This document shows positions 51,690 through 64,000 of a stretch of 64,000 nt of DNA, piece after piece; positions within the stretch are counted from its first letter, which is position 1; every line of letters starts with the position of its first letter. The stretch lies in assembly GCA_034190875.2 (NCBI GenBank), contig CM067346.1, positions 39,875,562 to 39,939,561 of the forward strand, read 5' to 3'. Under the pieces are notes generated by a model. The model had not been told where the DNA came from and ran no database searches. It saw only the letters and a program-made list of their open reading frames with translations. Source of the stretch: Urechis unicinctus. Taxonomy: Eukaryota; Annelida; Polychaeta; Xenopneusta; Urechidae. A program made the translations under genes and the position numbers.

Positions 51690-51990
51690 CGAGGAAAGCG
51701 GTTTCTCAAGAACTCGATGAGGCCCATATGACAGCGCTCTCAACCCCCGGCTGGGTCTCCACCACGGACCAGCAGGTCAGGGGTTCGAGCCTCGCCTACG
51801 TCTGGAGAGTATCTGACCTGAATTTCGACTCATTATTCCAGGAGACCCCAGTCACGATAGTAACCAAGCAGTTGAAAGCCACAAACCATCATCATCCCAA
51901 GAGCTCATCGATCGATAGCACCAACAGTTGTGAAACCCACTATATCTTGTCATACCTGGATCATGCCTAGCTGGGGCTGTCAGGTTAACA
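51690..51990 (+). mobile_element. Possible tRNA-derived SINE
   Basis: GGTTCGAGCCT at 51782-51792 fits the RNA polymerase III B box (GGTTCGANNCC). A tRNA-like region rich in paired G and C precedes it (about 51718-51780), but the A box is poor. The segment lies directly after the LINE tail. No second copy in this window confirms its ends. Confidence 0.3.
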
Positions 51991-52211
51991 TTGGCCCATA
52001 TTTCTGGTAAAAACTGAAAAAAGAATATAAATAATAATTTACAAATGGGTTCAAATATTCTCCGTCTTTTCCACGTGTCTTGGACACATCTATTCCACGT
52101 GATTAATACTCGTTGAATCCACGTGGATATCACGTGAACGTTCGTGGATCCACCACTTCACCAAAAATACACATGATTTCCACGTGGATTCCACGTGTTG
52201 TGCCCACTGGG

Positions 52212-52429
<218 letters not shown>

Positions 52430-52651
52430 CAAGTATACTTACATACCTGTCCAGAATTGCGTATGGGTGACTGAGTCAACGTTCAAGCGATCGTACTGCC
52501 GAATATGTATCGCCAATGGAAATGATTTACCGTCATATGTTACAATGCGTATCGATGCGTGTGTTTTGACATAGGTTATAAATATGTAACGGATATGGGT
52601 TGTGTACAGAAGATTGACGTGCATGTTTGTGACCGCAATTTTTTTGTATAA

Positions 52652-52868
<217 letters not shown>

Positions 52869-52942
52869 CTATCACAGATTTAGGGCATTGGTAAATCTGC
52901 GTTAACTAATGAGTAATTTTACTATAAACAAAAACAATATTA

Positions 52943-53104
52943 TTTTTCTAAACGTACGCAATAATTATTTCGATATAGAACAAATACCATACACTTGCTT
53001 TTATGTGACACAATATAATTTTTTTTTTCTAAACGTAGGCAATAATTAGTCCGATATCAAACAAGTACCATTCATTTGCTTTTATTTTACAACAAACGCT
53101 ATTA
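52943..53104 (+). repeat. 81-bp tandem duplication
   Basis: Two units, each with tctaaacgta, gcaataatta, cgatat and acttgctttta-like phrases, start at 52943 and 53024. They differ at several positions, so this duplication is older than the 202-bp one at 39.3 kb. Confidence 0.8.
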
Positions 53105-54030
53105 ATACCACAATTGAAACCATGATGCGCTTCTATTCATGAGGCGATTTAGTAAATTGGCTTAACGAAGTCATCAGTCAACGAATTCCAACAGGAGAAA
53201 ATATATTTCTTATGTCTGTGTGTATTCGCATAAAGGCGAAAGTAGGCTTTGTGCAAGCAATACGAGCGATCGCAAGCTGAAACATTTCTATCATAATAGA
53301 AAGTATAACCGAGAAACAAAACTTAATTGCGCATGGCATTCATATTTTTAACGTACAAAATGTAGCCAATTAAGATTATCGCCGTACATAATTGATCATT
53401 CTAGTAACACATAACTGTTGTCATAACATCTACTTCCTCAACTCAATGCAGGCCTACAGATAAATGCGTTTATATCGGCTAGTTATGACGCTAGTGACCA
53501 CCAGTCTAGATTGACAGTTGCTGAGTTTTTGTCTGAGTTTCCAAGCAAGAATGTAAAAAAGACTATCAACACAGATATTCTGAAATTAACCAGTCCTGTC
53601 GAGCCATTAGCATGTGAATGAAAACGCCGTAGTATAAGAACATCTTCTGGCTTTCAAGCGTGAACAAAACACATGGATATTTACTTACCTGAACCCAGGG
53701 GTTGCATGTCACGACTCTGATAGCAGTGTGTTCTTAGAAGACAAATAATGAAGATGACGAATACTTTGCGTCAGTAATTACGCACACGTTAATGGAACCA
53801 ACACGCATATAACCATGCGTGGCGACGCCATAATAAAGCCTCAGAAACAGCTTTTTATATCCACCATGCATTCATGAAGCTGGAAATTTCACGCTAGATT
53901 TATGTCCGTTACGTACTGCTCTCTGGCATTAAAATATGTAGTGTTCGCACTCAGGGATCAGCTAAACAGAAATTGATTATGCAGAATATATTCGAATGTC
54001 TGGCCTGAATGTGATGAGGTTATTTTATGT
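53105..54030. other. No gene seen
   Basis: AT-rich sequence without usable frames or internal repeats. Confidence 0.5.
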
Positions 54031-54039
54031 CTTCTTGAA

Positions 54040-54190
54040 CTCCGTAGGAGAAGTAGTAGTGGTTAAATGCGTTGCTTTCGACCCACGTGTTAGTGGTTTG
54101 AGTTTCACAATTGTTACATTGGGAACATTAAGTGCCTACAAATGACCAAGGTACTTTAAATTTTACATTTTCCTTGTGGCCTTTACCAGA
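54040..54190 (+). mobile_element. tRNA-derived SINE-like copy
   Basis: The segment has an A-box-like region with agtagtggttaaatg (54055-54069) and a degenerate B box GGTTTGAGTTTC at 54095-54106. These are separated by an anticodon-arm-like gcgttgctttcgaccc. The pattern GTGGTTAA..GCGTT....GTTTGA is that of widespread invertebrate tRNA-derived SINE heads. The B box is mutated, so the copy is old. Its 3' end cannot be fixed without a second copy. Confidence 0.5.
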
Positions 54191-57100
54191 AATTGCCAAT
54201 TTGTTGACGGTTAACAGGTTTACACTGAAGATGGGAGAAACTGAGCAAATGCACATACGGGGTCAAGTGCATCTATAAAATCTTGAAATCACCCCAAAAA
54301 GCACACCTTATTCAGGCAGTAATTGTTTTGCACCGCATCCTCTACCTAGCGACTCGAGGTAATTCTTTTAGGATCGTTGATATTTGGCAATAGGGTATTT
54401 GTCTTCTACTCCGAGTGAGGATTATTGGTTTCATTGATAGGGTACAGTAATTGAAAAGTGACGTGATAGAATTTTACAGCTAGGCAGCAACATCAGCCCG
54501 TAGAATCACAAAATCTTATAGACCACATGCGTATCCAATGTTATGTCAAATAATGGTTTGCAAATGGCTTACCGCATGCTTTACTAACTTCAGTGGCGTG
54601 TAAATGTTGCTCTTTGATTTATTGAGTTGCGGATAACTACGGTGCTTATGCACACCTTTGTCTTTGATAGCCACAGTAGAATTATCGACGTATTACAAGA
54701 ATAACATACACATTTTGCCTGTGTAGTTAGCTCTTTCGGATGTTTAGCTGAGAGCGATAAACAACGTAAGCGCGTAAGAGTATTCCATGCTATACATCAT
54801 TCGTTGATAACCTCAAGTGTCCAGAAATGTCCAAACCTGATTCTGGTTCCTATAACCCGTATAAAAGATGAAATATGACTCATTCGCTTGAAAGTCAAAT
54901 TGATAAGAGCGGTATAATGTACGACTTAAGATACGGACAATATGTAATTTATGATAATACAGAACGCAATATGGAAAGAAATTTTATCTTAGAAATTTGC
55001 TGATTGTTTTCAAAGACAACAAAATGATTGTTTTCGAGCAGCAGCTTGGAATTGTATCAGATATGATATGAGGTGAACTCGGATATAAAGGATCCGATTA
55101 TAACGAATTTCCATGGAGTTGCTATTTCATCGATGACATTCATGTCACGAGCGTTCAAATGACGAGGCAAAGGTAAGTCTTACCACAATACCAAATGTAA
55201 CATATATCTTATGTATCAAGATGATATTCCATATGGCGGTATATATGTTCCATAGTTAAGTGAAACCAATTTCATTATGTTTTAATGGGTCGAACATGAC
55301 TGTTGAGGTTACACAGGCAATTTCTTTATCAGAGCAACAAGGACCGGTGGTATCATAACAAGCCATCACTCATTGATTATACTCGGAGGTAATGAAAGTA
55401 ATGAAAGTAGGCGGTGGCGAGGTATTGCGCATATTACGATTTAAAGACATTCTGCGGACCACACAGTGTTGAAAAATAAGCAAACCTTGGCATATTTTCA
55501 TAACTAGTCATTCAGAACGGTTGTATCTGTTCAGTAATTTGGAACTCGCATATTTGTTTTGTCGAAGCCAATAAAGGTATATTCTCAAGCAAGATGAGCT
55601 CCATAAATCGGTGCTGGGAATCACTCTACGTGCATTTATTGTAAAATTATAGTATATCATGATAAGAATCACCATTGCTCAAATAAACCCGTCAAGCAAT
55701 ACACATGCTCTCGAACGTTAGGCATCACATACAATATAGACGCATCAACATTTGATGGCATTGGTACATGGACATATTTTGCTTAAATTATACAAATTAA
55801 TGCTTAGTATTGAATTTCGCGGACGATTTCAACAATGGAAACACTTGAAACATTTTTTATTTACATCACATTGCTTAACAGTCAATGATACAGGAGTGCT
55901 GATTGTAGAAGAGAAAAATGCGGATCCAGCAAATATTCAACAGGAACTCTACGAACAAATCGCATGCCAAATGTACGGATGTGCAATGCCGTAGGTAATC
56001 TCATCAATGTTGACACATTTTCCGACATGGGCCAAATTAAAGAAAAGATGCTGTTATCAGCACAACAACATTAGCGCCACAAGAAACACATACCCGGGCA
56101 GATCAATTTATGAAATTGTGAAAGGGTGCTTTTAAATTATGGCTACGTTAATGCATATACAAGTCGGCATATGCAGTAATATAACATAATGGCAAAGTGG
56201 ACTGGACTAACAGCTGCCAAGGTCATAGCCTGTCTGCCGTAATTGTACTTGATGGCATGTTTTGTCGGAAGGCTGTGCATATATCCGTTATACCTTTCAA
56301 TGTTAACGTTGAATATATTGTGGTCTTACAAAACCAACAATGAACATGACAGAGCTTCTGCCATTCAATTGCTCCATATCTAAGACACAATGTTAAAGGA
56401 AGTCCAATGTACAGCAAACATTGTCCTACTTTTGTGAAGTCATGCACATCGACGACAGTAGTCCATAACATGTGGTTATTGTTTGTGCTTATGAAAGCGG
56501 CTTGTGCCTTAGACATATGCAAGGCTTGATGTATTTGTTCGATTGTTAAGGGGCTTAATCATCACATACCCCCCAGAACTGCATTGCCCTGTTTATGTCT
56601 TAAACGGTTTGATGTAGGAACATCTATGACAGGTATCGTTAAGCACTTTGGGAGTTAACACATGAAACCATGAATGCAACCTGAAGGTTACTGTAGGAAT
56701 ATTAAAATAAATGAACTGCATCCGAAGATTACAACTTAACATATTAGACGGCAATGCAGATAGTTTACCGATTGATAAAACGCACAGAAAACCACATGCC
56801 GTCTGCTAGACGGTGTCAGTTTAATCAAGCAGGTAGCCCTTAAATGCATTAACCTTGAGTTGGGAAGTGCAAACAACATTCCCCATAAATGCCAGCGTCT
56901 GGCCTTCTCTGGTTGTTTCATTAAGAGATGGCTGCAGGATATAAAGTCAATATATCACTGGTATCATTATTTGATATGTATTGTGCCACGCTTGCATTCA
57001 AGTAATGCGATCAACAACAGCTAAATTTGTCGTAAATCCTTTTGTTCCAGTTACACAGGCGGTTTTTTCTCGCCAGCAGCACCAAAGCTATATTTTTACC

Positions 57101-58060
57101 ATACAGGGTTTTATAGCTCCTCGTAGAGACGTCTCATGGTTATAGGCATGGCACAACTGGCAAAATCACAAATAACATCAACATATGTACTGCAGATATG
57201 ATATGTGACGATGACAATGGTCATGATGATAATAATAGCGATGATTGTGCTGTTAGATACTTTTTGCTTACTTACAATGCTGACCTTTCATACCGGATGA
57301 CAACAATATTTACCATGATAAGTTGGCATCATTGACAATTAAAGGCAAATAATGGTTGATGGTGGCATTTCTTTTGAATATCTTCGGTATTTGAAGCATA
57401 ATATAATTCAATATTAACTACTCAAATGTAATTTATTTCGCTCCCGGCGGAGATGGCAAGCATAGAAACATAAAGATTTAGATGCGTTACAGTTTGAATT
57501 TGCAGTGACGTATTTTTGGCTTAACCTAAAATTGCTTATCTGATGGAATCCGGTATAGAAAATTGTGTTGCTTGTTAGGAAACCGCTTGGTTGGGAACAA
57601 TATCACTGGCTGAATACTTTAAAAGTCAGCTAGCGTTAAAGTGGTTTGCCTTAGATGTTTAACGGACCAATTTGCCCCATTGATAGCATCTCGATTGAAT
57701 GATGTTAATTATAAATCAAGCAGTATTTTATGTGCAACTCGGAATACTAATGTTCTGCAGTTGATACAATTCTGGTTTTCATTGGAATGTTTATTGCATC
57801 CGCACTTCTATTAAGCTATACCAGGGTGAATACATCGGCCGTATCCGTGGGGTTGAACATTCAATATCCAATGACGCTTATGGTTGACGATGCTGTGCAA
57901 GATGAATTCTACTATGCGAAACAGCCGGCACTGGTATGCTATCCAAGTGGACGTCGGCGTTACATGTCCTACCACGTATCTAACATAGCACTGGTAACAA
58001 TATCCTTAGCTGCGCGTTATTTGCTTTGTTGAATTACGAGTTTTATGTGTGACAGCATCG
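54191..58060. other. No gene supported
   Basis: Frames at 55752-55994 (plus, 80 codons, ATG), 56223-56522 (minus, 99 codons) and 57787-58032 (plus, 81 codons, hydrophobic start) match no family I know and lack neighbouring splice or promoter support. A gataataatagcgatgat-like AT- and GATGAT-rich patch lies near 57200-57250. Confidence 0.45.
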
Positions 58061-58132
58061 CACGCACACACACACACAAGCACACACAAGCACACACACA
58101 CACACGCATAATATATATACATATATATATCA

Positions 58133-58163
<31 letters not shown>

Positions 58164-58585
58164 AATTTATATATATATGTATATAATATGTATATAAATG
58201 CACATATATATGTGTATATAGATATATGTATATATATGTATATATAAAAATATACATAAAAATGTATATATATACATGTGTATATATCTAAATATATATA
58301 TATATATACATCCATAAGCATTTATATGTGTATGTTTCTAAAATATATATATATATATATACATCCATAAGTATTTATATATGTATATATGTATGTATAT
58401 ATATATGTATATTTATAAAATATATATATACATATGTATATATATACATATATATTTATACATATATATATACTATATATAAATATATATATATATATTT
58501 ATATATATTTATATAAATATATATCCATATATATATATTTATATATATACATATATATATATATATGTTTATATATATATATATC
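58061..58585. repeat. (CA)n then (TA)n microsatellite with 53-bp higher-order unit
   Basis: A CA tract (58061-58108) is followed by a long TA/TGTA tract. Within it a unit containing catccataag repeats at 58309 and 58362. Confidence 0.93.
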
Positions 58586-59769
58586 TACCAGTAATTCCTT
58601 GCTTGTTATTAGTAATGTATTCCTGTTATTTAGTGTGAACATTCAGACAGTCAATTATCAAGCATGCGCAAAGACAAGTTTTGCGGACATTTCTTTTTCT
58701 CCTCTGTCCAATCAACTATTCGTTGGAATGCCCAATATCTTGATCATATAATTATCTGGATATGGAATACATGATGGTAATCTATCTTTTGCTATTTACA
58801 TTGCCATACATGCTTATTCAACGGAAGCAGAAGCAGTACCAAAATGTCAAGGCCACACTCACGAATGCATGTACGTAGACGCTCCGGGATGGTTACAAGA
58901 CTCGGCACATTGTTTCGTAGGATTTGCTGTTTCACTACGTTACATAACACCCGGTGCATTGACAGCCAAGGACATCCTCATTCGATGTACACTCCAACCA
59001 ATGACCATGGAGTATAGGATATTAGTGCAACGATCATGGTCATAGAAGAGTTGTGCAATTGAAGAAATCTTATGGTTCTACAACTGTGTGTTGTCCTGGA
59101 AGCAATGTATTTGAGAACAACATAACAACAAGCTACCCATCTACTAAAGTCCCAAATGTTCATTGTGGCAGCTCTGGTAAACAACTGCTGTGTATCATGA
59201 CGATTACCCTGGACAAGAGGAGGAAGTCTTGACTATGTCGGAGAATCATTGAGCTCCATGTCACACCTCATGATATGGCGACCGGAATGCTACCACTTGT
59301 GTTGCTTATGATAGCTGTACAGTTGACTGATGGTACTTTTATCAGTGGCCCCATATTAAGCATGGACATGACATTTGCCTATTAACTACGCCCGCGGTCT
59401 CATACGGAATTGTATTCAACCTTATTGGTGGTTCGTCAACGCATTTGATATCACTTTTTTGTCAATGAAGCTTGTTGGAACTCATATCGCAACCAGCACG
59501 AATTCTCATGATCTATATTATGGCTAGTGACTCCCTTAGGAGCTGTTCGTTCTCGCCCAGTACCGCGGAGATGAATACCGGAATACTCAATTATCCCTGT
59601 AAGAGCCTTAGATTAGGGTACCACAGAAGGCCCATCACTTTCGCCTTCTGTAATAGCAGGAGACATTTGCAATGAAGTAGGGCACTGCTTCTTAAACTAA
59701 GGCGACGCAATATCTTGCCGAGGTATTATGACACAGCATGATGCTTGACTAATTGTGTAGGAGTGCATC

Positions 59770-60677
59770 TCAATATACAGCCTTCACTCAATGCATAGTG
59801 TTTTAATTTATGTTCGTTTGCTGTCGTGAAAGAATAAAGCAGATTAAAACCCGCAAAGCAAATGATCAGCGTAACCAAAGTGTATCGAGATATGTGTGGT
59901 CATTACATGAGCATCGCTCGGATGAATTATTAGATTATCTTAGCCTAGTAAAGATTTAAAGAACTTGCGCTTCTTTGGGGTACATTATGATTGCATGCTA
60001 TGCCACACACTCGCAATATTGTCATTTCAGGGTTTTCTATGGCAGTGTAGGATCGATGGCCATCGCAAAATGTATTTCCTTTCCCATTAAATATCAATAT
60101 GAGGTTGAGATACGCTTTTAACCTATTTATGAAGCCAATAACTCGCATCCATCATCCATGTATTCCTTTTCATCAACCAATGGTTTTATCAACAAGTTAT
60201 TTTACCTTGGGAAGGCATGTCTCGTGTGACACATAAATCATTAGGAGGGCTATTTGCTCATTTGTTTATGACCTTGCTAATGGCCAATGAGTCTTTGTAG
60301 TGTTTTTAAATGTTCGATAATTCTCACGTAGATCATAAAAAGTATGTCTCTTGGTAGCGATAAAAGCCAGCTTAGCGTCCGTTACGTTTGTCCCGAAGCA
60401 AATATAATTGAGCAGACTGCTCCCGACAACACGCCTTTAGCACATCGTGTAAAGAAGTTGGCATATCAGTTGATCACAATATTTCACTTTATACTGTGAA
60501 TTATTATGAAAAAGGATATTTGATAGTTTGTACTGCATCCATGATGGTGCCGTTTACATATTATGTGTACCACAAGAGGAACGTGCGATTAAAGTGGCAC
60601 ACATTGGCGAGAGGGAAAACATCATCTGCATAATCCACTTGTGGTCATCCGGTTAGTCCTTCAGGCTGCAGTATTGA
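59770..60677. mobile_element. 908-bp insertion with inverted ends in right arm
   Basis: The left arm reads straight through this point (cctcagatgcactcc near 38950-38966). In the right arm 908 bp separate gagtgcatc from tgaggaa. The segment starts TCAATATACAGCC and ends GGCTGCAGTATTGA, so its ends are inverted copies over about 13 bases with one gap. It is probably a MITE-type insertion. No target duplication is obvious. The interior codes for nothing I recognise. Confidence 0.6.
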
Positions 60678-61242
60678 TGAGGAAACACATTGCTTGTGGG
60701 TCTGATATGAACGAAAATACGCTTAATAAACTGCATCGTCCGGTAGCTCTGTGTTTGAGTTTCTGTTTAATTGGATGCCGTCGGTTATTTGCGGATGCCT
60801 GGCTGGCATTTGTCGAGTTATAAGTTGCGTTTATCATAGTATTTGAAAAGTATGCTTGCTCTAATGACATCGTCAAACGTAGCTCTATCGCCGACCTTGG
60901 CGATCGCCTAACACTCCAGTTAAAGGTCAATTTACGATCTCGACTGGATTGAATAATGGGTTTGATGTGTTACCAGCCTTGCCAAACATGCGCAATGTAT
61001 CCAACTCATAACCAGGCAAAGCGAAATATTATCACAGCCTAAGAGAAGTAAAAACACTGAAAAATCATGCACAAGCATAATATTAGGGTTTCCATTTATA
61101 GGAATATAATTTCATCGTTTAAATAAAGCACTAAACACAAAGCAAGCTAAAGCATTCACCAGTTACTTATGTGCAAAACAAAGTAGTTAGCAGTGATCAT
61201 GTAAATGGCATATGAATTCCATGTTTTGTCATCTTCATCATC

Positions 61243-61537
61243 GTGTATTTGTGCACAGAGCCTGAGAGCCGTCGTTTTACATTCAAAGTTTGTAATCACA
61301 CGGACAGCACACTTACCGAACCTTCAAAGAACAGCATACTTGCTCTCCCCAATAACATACAACATTATTACAGTGGGCGTACCATACCGACGAGACCCTC
61401 CTTGCATACTCACATGGGTCAGTCGTTTGCAATGGGCAATCTTTGAGATCGTAAATCATGTTGTGAAGAAAGCTTCATTGAATGTATCCCGCAAAATTAT
61501 GGAAATAATAAATGAATTGCCGAGTCAAAACATTTAA
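61243..61537 (+). pseudogene. Right-arm partner of the shared frame
   Basis: This is the mirror of 38099-38389. The N-terminal half reads MYLCTEPESRRFTFKVCNHT in one frame and the C-terminal half RLQWAIFEIVNHVVKKASLN in another, because of an extra base near 61325. It is unrecognised; if the left-arm frame was ever a gene, this copy is dead. Confidence 0.2.
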
Positions 61538-63300
61538 AACGTGCCATTACTTATGTTTGACAGGAAGTGGAATACAAACCTTAGATGGCAAGTTGCTGGC
61601 AATATGAACAAAGAAGACAAATTTGAACAATACAATCAGAAAAAGTTTGTTTTCAAGGCGCATCGTTTGATAAACCCTAAATAACTGTCTGTTCCCAACA
61701 CCGAGAAAGGAAAATAATTTCTTTCGCGTAAGACAAAATTGAAAACAAAGTAAGAACTGCATGTTACCGCCAGAAATGTATCGTTACTAGGAAAATTTGA
61801 GTATCCAAGGTACAGTATGACCAACATTCTTCAATCCCGTAATGTACGAGTGAAAACGAGTTATGGTTTTAGAATGGCCAGCATATGATACGTAAGAAAT
61901 AATGGTGTAGTGACAATCCCAGCAGCCCTGTGTGTCCGATTGGTCAACGCTACGTTTGATATATTATTTAGCACACGATGTTGAACAATCTGTCGTCTAC
62001 ACTGAGAATGCAATGATGGTGACACAGTAGCGCTAACAGAGATGCATGATTGCTGTCCAGCCGTAATATTTGCTGTGCGAGGGAGACAGCACTCAATAGA
62101 TCCATACGATTTCCGAGTTGTATGGAAGTATATCGATTTATTCTTTATACTTTAGTTTTGCCTGTTGAGGAAACTATTTTCCCACAAGTTTGATGTTTGC
62201 GGAGAGTCTTTTTCTGCCTTAACGTCGTAGGAGGTATATTCATTTTAAGAGCGTTGCATAAACGAGGCCACCTCCTTTTGACAACTCGCATGTTATTGCT
62301 TTGATGTGCTTCGTCTCGCCGTACAAGGGGGGTGGGGAGGAGTGGGGCTGAATGGTTACGCACCCCATGAATGGTGTATAGCATCAGATTAAACGTTTGA
62401 TCTCTGGGAACACATGTTACATAGCCGTGATAGCTACTTGAAGTTATCTTCGACGTGGGCAGTCTAATCAGTTTGTCTCTTGATATAAACCCGGTAATTG
62501 CTCGAATTGTTTATTGCTCAAGTTATGGCTAATAGATCTAGAAGGTACGGTTTAGCCTAACCAATGCTCTCTTAGATCATTGCGAGCTTATCTCTTGATC
62601 TTGGTGGTAGCCTCAATTTGAAATTGCCGTATCTGCCGTTCTTGGGGCATCAAGTGAGTGGATTGATGCAGTCCTTATTTTGTTTCAGCTTTTAGGTATC
62701 TGCTAAAATGAATCGATTTTTGTCTTTTCTTGGCATTGGCAACACCTCTAAAACATTAACCAATCGTTGTTTACAAAACATGCAAATGCATAGCTGTTGG
62801 GTCAACTTCCTACACGTGGCGCTACTCTATCATCATCTGGTAGCTGTCGATAGTAGCGTTTACCTGTCGTTTTTGTTTTGTATTTCACGCTCATACCTAT
62901 TGGACGTTACAAAGAGCCTGATCACTAATTGGACAATAAAGGATTTTATTTCTAAACATATTCAGAAATCGGCCAAATAAATGTTTTATCACGACAGAAT
63001 TACGATGTTTATTTCAGAAATGCGCTTTTAAGCATTAGCAATTGGGTTAACATCATTGTGGAATTCTAATATTGACGGCTGTACAAACAGGTGCTTAATT
63101 CCATGCTTAAGACCGATACCAAGGTGTTGTACCATTTTATCGGTTATTGTTAAACGGTTAGGAACCTGGTTATGACCTGTGCTATGTCCCATTTCACAAT
63201 GTAGTGATATCTCTGTATATGCATGGCAGGGTCACATCGCGATGAAAACATTTTAAGCAGTTTTGTGATACGGAATGTAACTAATAACGCTTTGTCTCTT

Positions 63301-64000
63301 ATCTAGTCGCATACGTATAGTTGTGGTACTGTGGTACTAACGAGACAATATTGCCAAATAGTTAGGTAGACAATACTTGGTGTGGTCATATGTGCTTTCA
63401 AAAGTGATGATGTACAGCTACCATATATAAAATAAAACGTAGTTTTTAGTAAACCATGATTATGGGTAGCTACAGAGAAACAGCAATGTGAACATTCCTC
63501 TATACAGTAAGGTAAATTTAATTAAATTAATATAATTCCTCCTAAAGACCGATATACATATAATCCTGGTTCCAATGGCAAAACTCGATACTTGAACTGC
63601 TAACACTTAAGGTTTGCTCTGTAGCCCAGTATTTCATCAACGCATCATTTAGATGCGTATACCAGTCAGTTGTGCTAGTTTAACGCATCCCACAAAAGAC
63701 GAGAACAATGGGAGCTTCAACTTTTTTCCATTTCTATTCTGACAACATTGTAATGTATGCTGATGCACGGTTCTCTCAGAGCGTATTGATCAACACTGTA
63801 GCTTAGCCTAAGCAACAACATTTGTTATTTAATTAAACTGAAGGGAGAAATTCGGTGAGTGTGTCATAAGGGTGAATCACCGCAGCATCATATCGCTAGG
63901 ACAAAAGTCAGCTCGCGGTCTTGTCAGCATCCTTCATGAATTTTCATTAGTCTTTTTCCGTGGCTTGGTAATTATAACCTAGTCGTGTTACAAGTGACAA
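63301..64000. other. No gene seen
   Basis: AT-rich sequence right of the inverted repeat. It shows no open frame of note and no match to earlier blocks. Confidence 0.5.

Larger units (their letters stand above)
49874..52211. mobile_element. 2.34-kb DNA element with CACGTG-rich inverted ends
   Basis: The first 35 bases (49874-49908), starting CCCAGTGGGCACAACACGTG, are repeated exactly in reverse complement at 52177-52211. Inside both ends is an array of CACGTG or near-CACGTG sites (left to 49996, right from 52068), mostly spaced by short A-rich gaps, including GGTGAA in both. This is the architecture of a non-autonomous DNA transposon with subterminal binding sites. I see no target duplication; the right flank is a TA tract that may have erased it. 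No transposase is visible inside. The interior holds a minisatellite, a LINE tail and a SINE-like piece, so it is a composite of nested insertions. The superfamily is unknown. Confidence 0.7.
58960..63300 (-). repeat. Right arm of large inverted repeat
   Basis: This arm is collinear with the reverse complement of 36640-41000. It carries two private segments that the left arm lacks: 59770-60677 and about 62130-62330. It lacks the 202-bp unit pair of the left arm. The outer limit is soft: weak similarity runs to about 63300, while the strong match ends at 63142. Confidence 0.88.

Overview
This window looks like an accessory or intergenic piece of a metazoan genome, most likely a marine invertebrate; I cannot place the phylum. 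It is AT-rich by eye. It carries long (TA)n, GATA- and GA-type microsatellites, a degraded THAP zinc-finger sequence, a PIF/Harbinger transposase fragment, a non-LTR retrotransposon 3' end, tRNA-derived SINE-like copies and MITE-like elements. I found no intact protein-coding gene that I can defend. Nearly all open frames are short (60-110 codons), have poor starts and match no family I recognise. I found no tRNA or rRNA gene, no CRISPR array and no bacterial gene organisation.

Positions 1 to about 34.5 kb form a decayed tandem array. Seven blocks, which I call a to g, recur in the same order. Copy 1 (1-10970) reads a-b-c-d-[insert]-e-f-g. Copy 2 (10971-17690) reads a-b-c-f-g and lacks d and e. 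Copy 3 (17691-23060) reads b-c-d-e and is followed by a microsatellite and a third a block at about 24.0 kb. Copy 4 (29401-34500) is a d-e-(part of f) remnant. The longest complete unit is about 11 kb. I counted about 83% identity in one gapless 162-bp segment of block f. Copy 1 alone has a 1.85-kb segment (4556-6405) holding a broken LTR-retrotransposon gag relic and, at its far end, a CRE-plus-TATA promoter-like cluster. A MITE-like element sits between two (TA)n tracts at 24.8-25.5 kb.

From about 32.4 to 36 kb there are a promoter-like cluster, a possible small first exon and a frame-disrupted THAP sequence on the minus strand.

The right half is dominated by a very large inverted repeat. 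The left arm (about 36.64-41.0 kb) is repeated in reverse orientation at about 58.96-63.3 kb around an 18-kb core. I counted about 91% identity in one 207-bp stretch, so the arms look younger than the tandem array. Each arm has private insertions: a nearly perfect 202-bp tandem duplication on the left, and a 908-bp segment with inverted ends on the right. The core holds the Harbinger fragment (44.4-44.7 kb), a CpG-rich ACG-motif tract (45.2-45.6 kb), a dispersed repeat with a perfect 12-bp hairpin (47.8 kb), and a 2.34-kb element (49874-52211) with exact 35-bp inverted ends packed with CACGTG sites. Nested inside that element are a minisatellite, a LINE tail and a possible SINE.

The two most interesting structures are the inverted repeat and the four-copy block array. 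Neither encodes a recognisable system. They read as segmental duplication and transposon sediment rather than as a working gene set.
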